Positions 15,014 through 25,644 are shown, counted from the first letter of the stretch. The stretch is 64,000 bases of DNA from Streptomyces sp. NBC_00249 (GCF_026342355.1 NZ_JAPEMV010000001.1:620001-684000); one strand, 5' to 3'. The notes: a model not told the origin generated them from the sequence alone. Numbers and translations are program-made.

Positions 15014-16849
15014 TCAGTCGAACGTCTCGACGAACTCCTCGGACGGGCCGAGGTCCGGCCGGTCGCGCAGCTCGATGCGGTCACCGAGGCGTTCGAGTTC
15101 GAGCACGGTGAGCGTGTTGCGGCCCGCCCGCAGGAACGGGTGGGGCAGGTAGAGGGTGTGCTGCGGTCCCACTTCCCAGTAGCGGCCGAGCAGCCTGCCG
15201 TTGATCCAGAGGAAGCCCTTGCCGAATCCGGGCAGGGCGACGAAGGTGTCGGCGGGCTCGTACACGGTCAGCCGGGCGGTGACGAATCCCGCCGTGGCGC
15301 CGGGTGCGGCGAGCGAGGGGGCCTCGGCGACCTCGTCGGGCGTCCAGGTGTCGAGGGGGAGCCGGTGCATGGTCCAGCCGTGCACCAGGCGGCGGTTCAC
15401 GCTGACCCCGCCGAGGATGCCCTTGCCCTGGCCGAGGAGGGGTCCGTAGTTGATCCGTCCCTGGTTCTCCACCAGCAGCTCCAGCCGGATCCGTTCGCCG
15501 GTCCCGGTGAGGGTGCAGGTGGAGGTCTCCCGGTCGAGGACGGCGACGGGCAGGCCGTCGGCGAAGACCTGGGCCCGGTCGTGCAGTCCCGAGACCGTCA
15601 GGGTGTGCGTGCCGGGCGGCAGCAGCGGGCGGGCCGCGTAGAGCACCAGGCCACAGGCCTGGCCGAGTTCCTCGAAGCTGAGCGGTGCGGGCGCGCGGAC
15701 GCCTTCGCCCGCCGCGCGCAGCGCCTCCAGGAGGTCCGCTCCGCGCGTCACCCGCAGGGTGCGGGGGGTGAGCAGGGGCGGATCGGACGGTACGGGGCGG
15801 GTCTCGTCGGCGCCGCCGAGGGCGGTCAGTGTCTCGCGCAGGGCGAAGAACTTCGGGGTGAGCGCGCCGTGTTCGGCGACGGGTGCGTCCGAGTCGTAGC
15901 TGGTGACGGTGGGCTGGATGCGGTCGCCGTCGTGGTTGGCGCCGGACCACAGGCCGAAGTTGGTGCCGCCGTGCGCCATGTAGAGGCTGACCGAGCCGCC
16001 CGCGTCGAGGATTGCGGCGACGGAGTCGGCGGCGCCGGCGGCCGGGCGGACGTGGTGCTTCTCGCCCCAGTGGTCGAACCAGCCGTTCCAGAACTCGGCG
16101 CAGAGGAAGGGCTCGTCAGGGCGCCGTGAGCGCAGGAGCGCGGCCGCGGCGTCGGGGCGCGAGCCGAGGGTGGCGGCCGCGAGTTCGCCGGGGAGGGTGC
16201 CGCCGTCGAGCATCAGCGGGGTGGGGCCGTCGGCGGTGTAGAGCAGTTCGGTGATGCCGCGGGCGACGAGGGCGTCGCGGACCCAGCGGAGGTAGGTGTG
16301 GTCGTCGCCGTAACTGCCGTACTCGTTCTCGATCTGCACCGCCACCACGGGGCCGCCCCGGGAGCTCTGGAGGGCCGCGACACGGGGGACGAGCTCGTCG
16401 AACCAGCGGCCGACCGCGTCCAGGAAGGGCGGGTGCGAGGTGCGCGGCCGCATGCCGGGGGTGCCGGTCAGCCAGGCGGGGAGGCCGCCGTTGTCCCATT
16501 CGGCGCAGATGTAGGGGCCGGGGCGAACGATCAGGTCGAGTCCGATCTCCTGGGCCAGGCCGGCGAACCGGTCCAGGTCGCGCCAGCCGTCGAAGCGGAC
16601 CTCCCCCGGGGTCGGTTCGTGGAAGTTCCACGGAACGTAGGTGTCGACGGTGTTCAGTCCGAGGGCCGCGACGCGCCGGAGGCGGTCGGCCCACTGCTGG
16701 GGGTGGACGCGGAAGTAGTGCAGGGAGCCGGACAGGACGCGGTGCGGGCGGCCGTCGCGCAGGAAGGTTCCGCCTGCGTGGGTCAGCTTCGCCGAGAGCT
16801 GTGCGGCGCGGGTGACCGTGGTGGTGGTCGAGGTGCTCGAGGTGGTCAT
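15014..16849 (-). CDS. Beta-galactosidase, glycoside hydrolase family 35
   Basis: A 611-aa GH35 enzyme. N-terminal TIM barrel: SGSLHYFRVHPQQWADRLRR, GLNTVDTYVPWNFHEP, RPGPYICAEWDNGGLPAWL; acid/base Glu in AVQIENEYGSYG and nucleophile Glu in LCAEFWNGWFDHWGE; then beta-sandwich jelly-roll domains ending near GRYWEVGPQHTLYLP. There is no signal peptide, so it acts in the cytosol on imported galactosides. The ATG overlaps the stop of the upstream permease gene (ATGA), placing it in the ABC importer operon. Linkage preference cannot be read from the sequence. Confidence 0.93.
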   Translation of the reverse strand: MTTSSTSTTTTVTRAAQLSAKLTHAGGTFLRDGRPHRVLSGSLHYFRVHPQQWADRLRRVAALGLNTVDTYVPWNFHEPTPGEVRFDGWRDLDRFAGLAQEIGLDLIVRPGPYICAEWDNGGLPAWLTGTPGMRPRTSHPPFLDAVGRWFDELVPRVAALQSSRGGPVVAVQIENEYGSYGDDHTYLRWVRDALVARGITELLYTADGPTPLMLDGGTLPGELAAATLGSRPDAAAALLRSRRPDEPFLCAEFWNGWFDHWGEKHHVRPAAGAADSVAAILDAGGSVSLYMAHGGTNFGLWSGANHDGDRIQPTVTSYDSDAPVAEHGALTPKFFALRETLTALGGADETRPVPSDPPLLTPRTLRVTRGADLLEALRAAGEGVRAPAPLSFEELGQACGLVLYAARPLLPPGTHTLTVSGLHDRAQVFADGLPVAVLDRETSTCTLTGTGERIRLELLVENQGRINYGPLLGQGKGILGGVSVNRRLVHGWTMHRLPLDTWTPDEVAEAPSLAAPGATAGFVTARLTVYEPADTFVALPGFGKGFLWINGRLLGRYWEVGPQHTLYLPHPFLRAGRNTLTVLELERLGDRIELRDRPDLGPSEEFVETFD

Positions 16850-17688
16850 TTGACGGCTCCGGCGGTCATGCCCGCGCGCCAGTAGCGCTGGAGCGCGAGG
16901 AAGGCGATCAGGAGGGGGCCGACGGACACCAGCGATCCGATGACGACCAGGGGCGGCGGCACCGCGACATGGCTGGCGTTCCAGCCCACGAGGCCGACGG
17001 TCACCGGTTGCAGGCGGTCGTCGCCGAGCACCATCGCGGGCAGCAGGTAGTTGTTCCAGATCTCCACGAACTGGAACAGGAAGACGGTGACCAGGGCGGG
17101 CAGCATCATGGGGACGCCGATGGTCCGGAAGACGCGGAACTCGCCGGCCCCGTCGAGCCGGCCGGCCTCCAGCACCTCGTCGGGCACGGCCTGTTCGGCG
17201 AACACCCGCGCCAGGTAGACCCCGAAGGGGCTGACGATGCTGGGCAGCAGCACGGCCAGCGGGTTGTCGATCAGGTGGACGCCCGAGAACATCAGGTACA
17301 GGGGCAGGGTGAACAGCACCTTGGGCACCAGCACGGCCGCGAGCACCAGGGTGAGGACGGCGCCGCGTCCGGGGAAGTCGAACTTGGCGAGGGCGTATCC
17401 GGCGAGCGCCGAGAAGGCGGTGCCGAGCAGCGCTCCGACGCCGCAGTACAGGACGCTGTTGAGCATCCAGCGCCAGAAGACGCCCCCGTCGTGGCCGCTG
17501 AGCCGTCCGATGTTGTCGAAGAGGGCGAAGCCGTCGAACCAGAGGCCGTTGCCGCTGAACTGTTCGCCGAAGGGTTTGGTGGCCGAGACCAGCAGCCACC
17601 ACAGGGGGGCGAGGAAGTAGAAGGCCGACAGGGCGAGGAGCGCCGTGACCGTGACGCGGCTGACCGCCCGCGCGGGGAGGGTGCTCAT
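16846..17688 (-). CDS. Carbohydrate ABC transporter permease, MalG type
   Basis: A 280-aa inner-membrane permease with about six transmembrane helices. The EAA loop, which contacts the ATPase, is visible as EAGRLDGAGEFRVFRTIGVP. It starts by overlap with the stop of the partner permease and ends by overlap with GH35. No ATPase gene is in the operon; Streptomyces sugar importers of this class commonly share the MsiK ATPase encoded elsewhere. Confidence 0.92.
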   Translation of the reverse strand: MSTLPARAVSRVTVTALLALSAFYFLAPLWWLLVSATKPFGEQFSGNGLWFDGFALFDNIGRLSGHDGGVFWRWMLNSVLYCGVGALLGTAFSALAGYALAKFDFPGRGAVLTLVLAAVLVPKVLFTLPLYLMFSGVHLIDNPLAVLLPSIVSPFGVYLARVFAEQAVPDEVLEAGRLDGAGEFRVFRTIGVPMMLPALVTVFLFQFVEIWNNYLLPAMVLGDDRLQPVTVGLVGWNASHVAVPPPLVVIGSLVSVGPLLIAFLALQRYWRAGMTAGAVK

Positions 17689-18575
17689 GCGCGCTCTCCC
17701 CTGCCGGTCACCTTGAAGAACACCAGCGAGACGACTCCCACCAGTACGGCGAGGATCACCGACTGGGCGGCGGCGTACGGGTAGTTCCCGGCCGTGACGG
17801 CGCTCTGGGCGGACATGATCGGGGTAAAGGTGGAGGAGACGGAGCCGGCGGAGACGGGCTGGAGCACGGCGGGCTCGTTGTAGAGCTGGGCCGAGCCGAT
17901 GACGGAGAACACGGCGGTGAGGACGAGCGCCCCGCGGACGGCGGGGATCTTGATGCTCCAGGCGGTACGGAACGCCGAGGCGCCGTCCATCCGGGCCGCT
18001 TCGAGGACCTCCGCGGGGATCGCCCGCAGCGCCGCGTAGATGATGATCATGTTGTAGCCCGCCCACCCCCAGGTGACGATGTTCGCCACCGACCAGAGGA
18101 CGAGGTCCTCGGCGAAGAAGGGGATGTCCAGCCCGAGGGGCCCGAGCACCCGGTCGACCGGGCTGGACTGCGAGGAGTACATGAACGACCAGACGAGGGC
18201 CGCGCTGACGCCGGGCACCGCGTACGGGACGAAGGCCGCGAGCCGGAAGAAGCCCTTGCCCCGGGCGGACCGCGAGTCGATCAGCAGGGCCAGCAGCAGC
18301 GCCAGCCCGAGCATCACGGGCACCTGCACGAGGCCGAACAGCGCCACGCGGGCCAGCGACGAGGTGAACGCCCCGTCCTGGAAGGCCCGGGCGTAGTTGC
18401 CGAACGCGTCGAACTGCCTGGTCGGGGCGGTGAGCCCGAGCCCGGACCGGTGGACGGTGAACAGGCTGCTGACGACGGCGTAGCCGATCGGAGCGACGTA
18501 CATGCCGGCGAAGAGGACGAGGAAGGGGGCGCAGAACAGGAGCGGCCTCAGCCGGCGGGCACCGACCCGGGTCAC
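17685..18575 (-). CDS. Carbohydrate ABC transporter permease, MalF type
   Basis: 296 aa with six predicted helices and the EAA loop EAARMDGASAFRTAWSIKIP. The GTG start at 18575 overlaps the stop of the binding-protein gene (GTGA). It forms the heterodimeric channel with the MalG-type protein for import of a galactoside bound by the lipoprotein at 18572-19867. Confidence 0.92.
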   Translation of the reverse strand: MTRVGARRLRPLLFCAPFLVLFAGMYVAPIGYAVVSSLFTVHRSGLGLTAPTRQFDAFGNYARAFQDGAFTSSLARVALFGLVQVPVMLGLALLLALLIDSRSARGKGFFRLAAFVPYAVPGVSAALVWSFMYSSQSSPVDRVLGPLGLDIPFFAEDLVLWSVANIVTWGWAGYNMIIIYAALRAIPAEVLEAARMDGASAFRTAWSIKIPAVRGALVLTAVFSVIGSAQLYNEPAVLQPVSAGSVSSTFTPIMSAQSAVTAGNYPYAAAQSVILAVLVGVVSLVFFKVTGRGERA

Positions 18576-19867
18576 GAGGCCTTCCCCACCTGGAGCCCCT
18601 GCTTCTGCATCTCGCCGAGCGTCTTGTCCTGCGCGGTGCGCAGCGCGTCGGCGATGGTGCCGTGGCCGGCCCAGGCCTTGCCGAGGCCGTCGTCGAGGTC
18701 CGCGGCGGTCTTGGTCATCAGCGGTCCCCAGGTCCAGTCGGGATCGACCTGCGGGGAGGCGGCGGCGAACACCTCGTAGACGTTCTGGCCGCCGAAGTAG
18801 GGGTCGGGCTTCAGCTGGGACAGGGTGAGGAGCTTCTTCGCGGCCGGGTAGAGCGCGGCCTTGTCGACGAGGCCGCCGAAGGCCTGCGGGTCGGTGCTCA
18901 TCCAGTGCGCGAACTCCCAGGCGGCCTCGGGGTTCTGGCAGCCCTTGAGGACGGCGGTGGCGGAGCCGCCCGCGTTGCCCGCCTTCGTGTCCCCGGCGTT
19001 CCACTGGGGCATGGGGGCGACCGCCCACTGCCCGGAGCCGTCCTTGGCGCCGCCCTTGATGACGCCCGCCTGCCAGACGGCGCCGACGACGGTGGCGATG
19101 GTGCCGTTGCCCAGGCCCGTGTACCAGGCCTGGTCGTACATGGGGGCCTTGCTGATCAGTCCGTCCCCGGCGAGGCCCTGCCAGTAGTCGGCCACCTTCC
19201 GGTTGGCCGGCGAGGTCATCGTGACCTGCCAGGCGTCGCCCTTGACGCCGAACCAGCTGCCCCCCGCCTGCCAGGCCAGACCGGCGTAGTCGTAGTCCAG
19301 GTACGGGGAGGAGATGTAGCGGTCGGGGCCGGAGGCGTGGATCTTCTCGGCCGCGGTGCGGTACTCGGCCCAGGTGGCGGGCGGCGCGAGGCCGAGGGAG
19401 TCGAAGAGCTTCTTGTTGTAGAAGAGCGCCATGGGGCCGGTGTCCACGGGCGCGCCGTAGACCTTGTCCCCCAGGGTCACCGACTTCCAGGCGGATTCCT
19501 GGAAGTCCCCCTTCGCGGCCGACGCGTGCGCGGTCACGTCCCGCAGGGCGCCCTGGGCGGCGAAGCTCGGCAGGGTCTCGTACCCGAGCTGGGCCAGACA
19601 GGGCGCGTTTCCGGCCTTCACGGCGTTGAGCATCTTCTGGTAGCCGCCCTTCGCGCCGGGCTGCACCGTCTGGTAGCTGACCTGGATGTCCGGGTGGGAG
19701 GCGTTGAACGCCTGCACCGCTTCCGCGTACCCGGGGGCCCAGCCCCAGAATGTTATCGATGCCTTTCCGGGCTCCGATGCCGTTCCCTGCGCTGAGCATC
19801 CGCTGGCGGCGAGTGCGAGAACGAGGACGCCCGCGGCGCTCGCGGCTCGGATCACAGTGCGCTTCAA
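18572..19867 (-). CDS. Sugar-binding lipoprotein of ABC importer
   Basis: A 431-aa extracellular solute-binding protein, family 1. TTG start at 19867 with AGGAGGAG just upstream; signal peptide KRTVIRAASAAGVLVLALA, lipobox AASGC. The mature protein has the usual SBP pattern (ITFWGWAPGYAEAVQAFNASHPDIQV; APVDTGPMALFYNKKLFDSLG; NPEAAWEFAHWMSTDP). It heads the leftward operon and would deliver oligosaccharides to the two permeases; with GH35 downstream the ligand is probably a beta-galactoside. A longer start to 19942 lacks a ribosome-binding site and would bury the signal peptide. Confidence 0.9.
   Translation of the reverse strand: MKRTVIRAASAAGVLVLALAASGCSAQGTASEPGKASITFWGWAPGYAEAVQAFNASHPDIQVSYQTVQPGAKGGYQKMLNAVKAGNAPCLAQLGYETLPSFAAQGALRDVTAHASAAKGDFQESAWKSVTLGDKVYGAPVDTGPMALFYNKKLFDSLGLAPPATWAEYRTAAEKIHASGPDRYISSPYLDYDYAGLAWQAGGSWFGVKGDAWQVTMTSPANRKVADYWQGLAGDGLISKAPMYDQAWYTGLGNGTIATVVGAVWQAGVIKGGAKDGSGQWAVAPMPQWNAGDTKAGNAGGSATAVLKGCQNPEAAWEFAHWMSTDPQAFGGLVDKAALYPAAKKLLTLSQLKPDPYFGGQNVYEVFAAASPQVDPDWTWGPLMTKTAADLDDGLGKAWAGHGTIADALRTAQDKTLGEMQKQGLQVGKAS
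19747..19763. promoter_or_regulatory. LacI-type operator copy inside the binding-protein gene
   Basis: AGAATGTTATCGATGCC, an AT-rich 17-mer with a central CG typical of LacI-family sites. It is identical to the intergenic copy at 19982-19998 and lies about 105 bp inside the SBP coding sequence. Exact identity in this GC-rich setting argues for function, perhaps repression by looping. Confidence 0.6.
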
Positions 19868-19981
19868 GGCTCCTCCTAGGGCTGCGGCAAGGCGGAGGGG
19901 ATCGCCCCCGAGGGGGGACCGCGCCTGGAACGCGTCGCCCACCCCGCGCCGATGCGCGTCGATGGATCGGAACTATGGCAG

Positions 19982-19998
19982 AGAATGTTATCGATGCC
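19982..19998. promoter_or_regulatory. LacI-type operator in the lacI/SBP divergent promoter
   Basis: Second exact copy of AGAATGTTATCGATGCC, in the 226-bp gap between the divergent SBP operon and the lacI gene, 235 bp from the first copy. An imperfect palindrome (ATGTTATC / GATGCCAA) is centred on CG. It is the likely site for the LacI protein encoded at 20094. Confidence 0.72.
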
Positions 19999-20093
19999 AA
20001 TGGATGGCGGAGGTATCTCCGGATCCTTGGCCAGGGCCAGCTGGAGCGGTATGGGGAGCGATATCATCCGTGCTCGTAACGAGGAGGGAATCC

Positions 20094-21140
20094 ATGGCGA
20101 TGCGCAGTCCCGGTGACCAGGAGCGGCCCCCGGGGATGGCGGACGTCGCCCGGGTCGCCGGAGTGTCGGCGCAGACCGTGTCGAGGGTGCTGTCGGGGCA
20201 TCCGAACGTGCAGGAGCGGACGCGGGCCAAGGTGGTGGCCGCGGTGGAGCAGCTCGGCTACCGCCGCAACAACGCGGCGCGGATGCTGAGCTCGGGCCGC
20301 AGCCGCACCATCGGGGTGGTGACGCTCCAGACGACCTTCTACTCGCGGGCCGCGGTCACCTCGGGCATCGAGAACGCCGCGCAGGCCGCCGGCTACGCGG
20401 TGAGTACGGCCACCACGACCTCCCTGGACACCTCGGCCATCGAACGGGCCCTGGCGCGGCTGGCCGACCAGGGCGTCGAGGGCGTCATCCTGTCGGTGCC
20501 GCTGATCCACAGCAGCGAGCGGATCGAGCAGCTCACCCGGACCACGCCGACCATCACCATCGACGGGTCGCGCACCGACGCGACCGGGGTGGTGGCGGTC
20601 GACCAGGACCTCGCGGCCCGGCTGGCGACCCGGCACCTGCTGGACCTCGGCCACGAGACGGTCTGGCACGTCGCGGGTCCGGAGCGGTGGCTGGAGGCCG
20701 CGAGCCGGCGCGAGGGCTGGCGCGCGACGCTGGAGGCGGCGGGCCGGCAGGTGCCTCCGCCGCTGGAGGGTGACTGGTCCCCCGCCTCGGGCTACCGGAT
20801 CGGGCTCGTCCTGGGCCGGGTCCCCGATGTCACCGCCGTCTTCGTGGCCAGCGACGAGATGGCCTTCGGCGTGATCAGGGCGCTGCACGAGCTCGGACGG
20901 CGGGTCCCCGAGGACGTCTCCGTGGTGGGCGTCGACGACATCGAGCTCGCGGAGTACTGCACCCCGCCCCTGACCACCGTCGCGCAGCCGTTCGCGCAGA
21001 TGGGGGCGCTGGCCGTGGCGCAGCTGCTGCGGCACCTGGCGGACCCGGACGCGGTGGCCGTACCGGCGTCGGTGGAACCGGAACTCGTCGTACGGGCGAG
21101 CACGGCCCCCGCCCCGGAGCCGGGGGCCCGCCCCGCCTGA
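20094..21140 (+). CDS. LacI-family transcriptional regulator of the galactoside operon
   Basis: 348 aa; ATG 20094 with GAGGAGGG six bases upstream. N-terminal helix-turn-helix and hinge (MADVARVAGVSAQTVSRVLS; NNAARMLSSGRSRTIGVV), then a periplasmic-binding-like effector domain (GVDDIELAEYCTPPLTTVAQP near the end). It is divergent from the importer/GH35 operon, with a matching operator between them. The effector is probably a galactoside taken up by that importer (inference). Confidence 0.92.
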   Translation: MAMRSPGDQERPPGMADVARVAGVSAQTVSRVLSGHPNVQERTRAKVVAAVEQLGYRRNNAARMLSSGRSRTIGVVTLQTTFYSRAAVTSGIENAAQAAGYAVSTATTTSLDTSAIERALARLADQGVEGVILSVPLIHSSERIEQLTRTTPTITIDGSRTDATGVVAVDQDLAARLATRHLLDLGHETVWHVAGPERWLEAASRREGWRATLEAAGRQVPPPLEGDWSPASGYRIGLVLGRVPDVTAVFVASDEMAFGVIRALHELGRRVPEDVSVVGVDDIELAEYCTPPLTTVAQPFAQMGALAVAQLLRHLADPDAVAVPASVEPELVVRASTAPAPEPGARPA

Positions 21141-21237
21141 GCGGCGAGGCGGCTCAGGCGGGGCGGCTCAGGCGAGGCCGCTCAGGCGGGGCGGCTCAGG
21201 CGAGGCCGCTCAGGCGGGGCCGCTCAGGCGGGGCGGC

Positions 21238-21245
<8 letters not shown>
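21141..21245. repeat. Minisatellite between convergent lacI and galK genes
   Basis: About seven copies of a 14-15 bp unit resembling GCTCAGGCGRGGCSG lie immediately after the lacI stop; the last copies include the galK stop codon. No hairpin terminator is visible. The copy number probably varies between strains. Confidence 0.8.
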
Positions 21246-22397
<1,152 letters not shown>

Positions 22398-22401
<4 letters not shown>

Positions 22402-23429
22402 GCGCACTCCCTGAGGCGGCGCGCGGCCGTCTCCGGCGCGATGTCGTTGATGAAGGCTTCCACGCCGGATTCGGTCCCGGCCAGGTGCTTGAGCTTGTCG
22501 GCCGTCCGGCGGACGGTGAACAGCTCCAGGTGCAGGGCGAGTTCGCCGCCGCCGCGGACCGGCGCCTGGTGCCAGGCGGAGATGTACGGGGTGGGTCCCG
22601 GGCGGTCGAAGAGCCGGTCGAAGCGGCGGAGCAGGTCCAGGTAGAGGGCGGGGAACTCGGCCCGTTCGGCTTCGGTGAGCCGGGTCAGGTCGGGGACCCG
22701 GCGGTGCGGGTGGAGGTGGACCTCGTAGGGCCAGCGGGCGGCGTACGGGACGAAGGCGGTCCAGTGCTCGCCCCGCAGCACCACCCGGTCGGCCTCGGCC
22801 CGGGCGCGGGCGAGCAGGTCCTCGAAGAGGTTGCGGCCTGTTGCGGCGCGGTGGGCGGCGGCGGCGGCCGTCATCTTGGCGGTGCGCGGGGGCACGGCGG
22901 TGAACGCGTAGACCTGGCCGTGCGGGTGGGCCAGGGTGACGCCGATCTCCGCGCCCCGGTTCTCGAAGCAGTACACCTGCTCGACACCGGGGCGGGCCGA
23001 CAGCTCCTCGGTGCGGTCGGTCCAGGCGTCGAGGACGAGGCGGGCCCGGTCCGGGGTGAGGTCGGCGAAGCCGCCGGTGTGGTCGGGGGTGAAGCAGACC
23101 ACCTCGCACCGGCCCGCTTCGCCGGCCAGTGAGGGGAAACGGTTCTCGAACACCGCGACCTCGTAGTCGGCGGCGGGGATCTCGCTGAGCCGGCCGTCGC
23201 GGGACGGGCACAGGGGGCATGCGTCGGCGGGCGGGTGGTACGTGCGCGTCTGCCGGTGGGCGGCGATGGTGATCCAGTCGCCGGTGGCCTCGTCGCGCCG
23301 GAGCTGGGGGCGGCTGTCGACGGGGTCGAGGGGGCGGAGGTCGGGGGCGTACGGCCGTGGGGCGCTCGCGTCGGCGTCGTAGTAGATCAGCTCACGACCG
23401 TCGGCGAGTTTCGCGAAGCTCCTCTTCAT
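22398..23429 (-). CDS. galT: Galactose-1-phosphate uridylyltransferase
   Basis: 343 aa with the catalytic AHPHGQVYAF (nucleophilic His in HPH), zinc block CPLCPSRD and C-terminal HLHPHRR and HLELFTVRR. It transfers UMP between UDP-glucose and galactose-1-phosphate. First gene of the galT-galK pair, divergent from the DeoR regulator across a 58-bp promoter region. Confidence 0.96.
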
Positions 23430-23487
23430 TCAACAAGAGTAAACAGAATCCCCTAAGAATCAACAGCCTGCGTGTTATGTTGGGGCC
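23430..23487. promoter_or_regulatory. galT/deoR divergent promoter region
   Basis: A short AT-rich gap with TCAACA-type direct repeats (TCAACAAGAGTAAACAG and AATCAACAG), clearly lower in GC than its surroundings. Direct repeats of this kind are the usual targets of DeoR-family proteins. Likely controls both directions. Confidence 0.55.
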
Positions 23488-24282
23488 ATGCAACTGGCCC
23501 AGCAGAGACGCGCGTTCATCCTGGAGGCGGTGCGCCGCGACGGTGCGGTGCGCGTCGCCGAGCTCGTCGAGCTGCTCGAGGTGTCCGATATGACGGTCCG
23601 CCGGGACCTGGACGCGCTCGCGGCGCGCGGGCTGGTGGAGAAGGTGTACGGAGGCGCCGTCGCGGCTCCCGGCACCCGCGTCGAGGAACCCGGGTTCGAC
23701 GCCAAGACCGCACTGGCCGGCGCCGCCAAGGCGGCCATCGCGGAAGCGGCCGCCGCGCTCGTCGAGCCGGGCAGTGTGGTCGCGGTCTCGGCGGGCACCA
23801 CCGCCTGCGCGGTCGCCGCCCGGCTGCTGGACGTCCCGCGGCTGACCGTGCTCACCAACTCGCTGCCGGTCGCCGAACTGGTGCGCTCCGCTTCCCGCGA
23901 CCGCGGGGAGGCCGCGGTCCCGTCCCTGCTGCTCACCGGCGGCTCCCCCACCCCTTCCGCGGCGCTGGTCGGCCCCCTGTCCGAACTGGTGATCTCCTCG
24001 CTCCATGTGGACCTGCTGATCCTGGGCGCGCACGGGGTCAGCGAGGAGGCCGGCCTGACCACCCCGAACCTCGCCGAGGCGCAGACCAACCGGGCCCTGA
24101 TCAGGGCGGCCCGGCGGGTGGCCGTCGTCGCCGACCACACCAAGTGGGGCACGGTCGCGCTGAGCGCCTTCGCCCCCCTCGACCGCGTCGACTGCTTCGT
24201 CACGGACGCCGGGATGCCCGCGTCCGCCCGCGAGGTCCTGACGGACACGGTCGGCGAACTCCTCGTCGCCGGGGCGGCGTAG
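23488..24282 (+). CDS. DeoR/GlpR-family transcriptional regulator
   Basis: 264 aa; N-terminal winged helix (QQRRAFILEAVRRDGAVRVAEL; SDMTVRRDLDAL; GLVEKVYGGAV) and a C-terminal DeoR sensor domain (SAGTTACAVAARL; DLLILGAHGVSEEAGLTTPN; VVADHTKWG) that binds phosphosugars. Divergent from galT-galK, so most likely the galactose-catabolism repressor. Confidence 0.92.
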   Translation: MQLAQQRRAFILEAVRRDGAVRVAELVELLEVSDMTVRRDLDALAARGLVEKVYGGAVAAPGTRVEEPGFDAKTALAGAAKAAIAEAAAALVEPGSVVAVSAGTTACAVAARLLDVPRLTVLTNSLPVAELVRSASRDRGEAAVPSLLLTGGSPTPSAALVGPLSELVISSLHVDLLILGAHGVSEEAGLTTPNLAEAQTNRALIRAARRVAVVADHTKWGTVALSAFAPLDRVDCFVTDAGMPASAREVLTDTVGELLVAGAA

Positions 24283-24386
24283 GGCGTACTTCCCGGCGCG
24301 GCGGGGGCTCGGGCATCATGGCCCGGCACCGGAGTTCACCCACGCGGGGGCCCCGCGCCCCCACCCACCGCGAGCCGGAGGCCCGT

Positions 24387-25613
24387 GTGCCGTCGCAGGA
24401 CGACCAGGCAAGCCGCGATGCGCTGTACCGCGACCCGTACCCGCTCTACGCCCGCGCCCGCCGGGCGGAGGGGCTGACGTACGTCCCGGAGTTCGACGCG
24501 TGGCTGGTGGCCCGGGACCAGGACGTGCGGGAAGTGCTGCTGCGCGCCGAGGACTTCTCCTCCACGAACTCGCTGCTGCCGGACATCGCGCTCCCGGACG
24601 CGGCGCTCGCCGTCCTGGCCCGGGGGTTCGCACCGCGCCCCACCGTCGTCAGCTCCGACGGCGCCGAACACCGGCGGCACCGGGGCGTGTTGAACCGTGG
24701 GCTGTCCGTCCCGCGCGTGGCGGCCCTGGTGCCGTACGCCCGGGAGTGCGCCCACGCGCTGGTGGACGGCATCGCCGCGGACGGCCGTGCGGAGCTGATG
24801 GAGGCGTACGCCCGCCGGCTGCCCGGGCAGGTCGTCGGCCGGCTCATCGGCCTGGACCCGGCGGACGTGCCCGCCGCGGTGCACGGCGGTTACCGGGCCG
24901 AGGAGTTGCTGTTCCGGCCGATGCCGCCGCAGGAGCAGCTGGCCGCCGCCGAGGACGTGGTCGCGCTCCAGCACCTGCTGGACGGATATCTCCGCGACCG
25001 GCGTGCCGCTCCCCGGGACGATCTGTGTTCGGCGATGGTGGCGGCCCTCGCGCCCGGTGACGGCGAACTCACCCTCGACCAGCGCCACGAGCTGGTGGCG
25101 AGCCTCCAGAACCTGCTGATCGCCGGGTTCCTCACCACCAGCGCGCTGATCGGCACCGCGCTGCTGCACCTGCTGCGCGACCGGCCGCAGTGGGAGCGGC
25201 TCCGCGCCGATCCGTCGCTGATACCGGCGGCGGTGGAGGAGGCCGCACGTCATGACACGGCCGTCCAGGCCTTCCGCCGCACCACCACCCGGCCGGTGAC
25301 GCTCGCCGGGACGAAGCTCCCGGCCGGCGCCGTCGTCCTGGTCGCCTACGGTTCGGCGAACCGGGACGAGGACCGGTACGAGCGGGCCGACCGGTTCGAC
25401 ATCGGCCGACCCGTGGACCGGCGCCACCTCGCCTTCGGCCACGGCCCCCACGGCTGCCCCGGCTCCCAGCTGGCCCGCGAACAACTCCGGGTCACGCTCG
25501 AGGTGTTCACCCGCCGCCTGCCGGGCCTGCGGCTCGCCGCGGACCGCCCGGAGCCCGCCGTGCGGCCCACCTTGATCCACCGCTCGCCACAGGCCCTGCA
25601 CGTCACCTGGTGA
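24387..25613 (+). CDS. Cytochrome P450
   Basis: 408 aa from GTG 24387 (GGAG six bases upstream), the usual bacterial P450 length; an in-frame ATG at 24318 would add 23 residues. Visible: I-helix oxygen groove LLIAGFLTTS, ExxR as EAAR, haem-Cys loop FGHGPHGCPGSQLAR. It oxidises an unknown small molecule using external ferredoxin and reductase, neither of which is adjacent. It lies between gal genes and phytase, about 7 kb outside the nearest NRPS-cluster regulator, so membership in that cluster is doubtful. Confidence 0.92.
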   Translation: MPSQDDQASRDALYRDPYPLYARARRAEGLTYVPEFDAWLVARDQDVREVLLRAEDFSSTNSLLPDIALPDAALAVLARGFAPRPTVVSSDGAEHRRHRGVLNRGLSVPRVAALVPYARECAHALVDGIAADGRAELMEAYARRLPGQVVGRLIGLDPADVPAAVHGGYRAEELLFRPMPPQEQLAAAEDVVALQHLLDGYLRDRRAAPRDDLCSAMVAALAPGDGELTLDQRHELVASLQNLLIAGFLTTSALIGTALLHLLRDRPQWERLRADPSLIPAAVEEAARHDTAVQAFRRTTTRPVTLAGTKLPAGAVVLVAYGSANRDEDRYERADRFDIGRPVDRRHLAFGHGPHGCPGSQLAREQLRVTLEVFTRRLPGLRLAADRPEPAVRPTLIHRSPQALHVTW

Positions 25614-25614
25614 C

Positions 25615-25638
25615 CGGGCGCGGCACCGCCGGCGCCCG
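25615..25638. terminator. Bidirectional hairpin between convergent P450 and phytase genes
   Basis: CGGGCGCGGC pairs with GCCGGCGCCCG through a 3-base loop with one bulged G, directly after the P450 stop and six bases from the phytase stop. Placement suits termination in both directions. Confidence 0.5.
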
Positions 25639-25644
25639 TGCGGG

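Noticed and set aside
13097..16129. A rightward 1,010-aa frame opposite the SIS and GH35 genes
   Set aside because: Gly/Ala/Val-rich shadow of strongly coding minus-strand genes; no domain, no ribosome-binding site.
24387..25613. P450 as a tailoring enzyme of the NRPS cluster
   Set aside because: Separated from the cluster by the phytase and its own terminator, on the side of the gal genes; no shared control block. Left unassigned.
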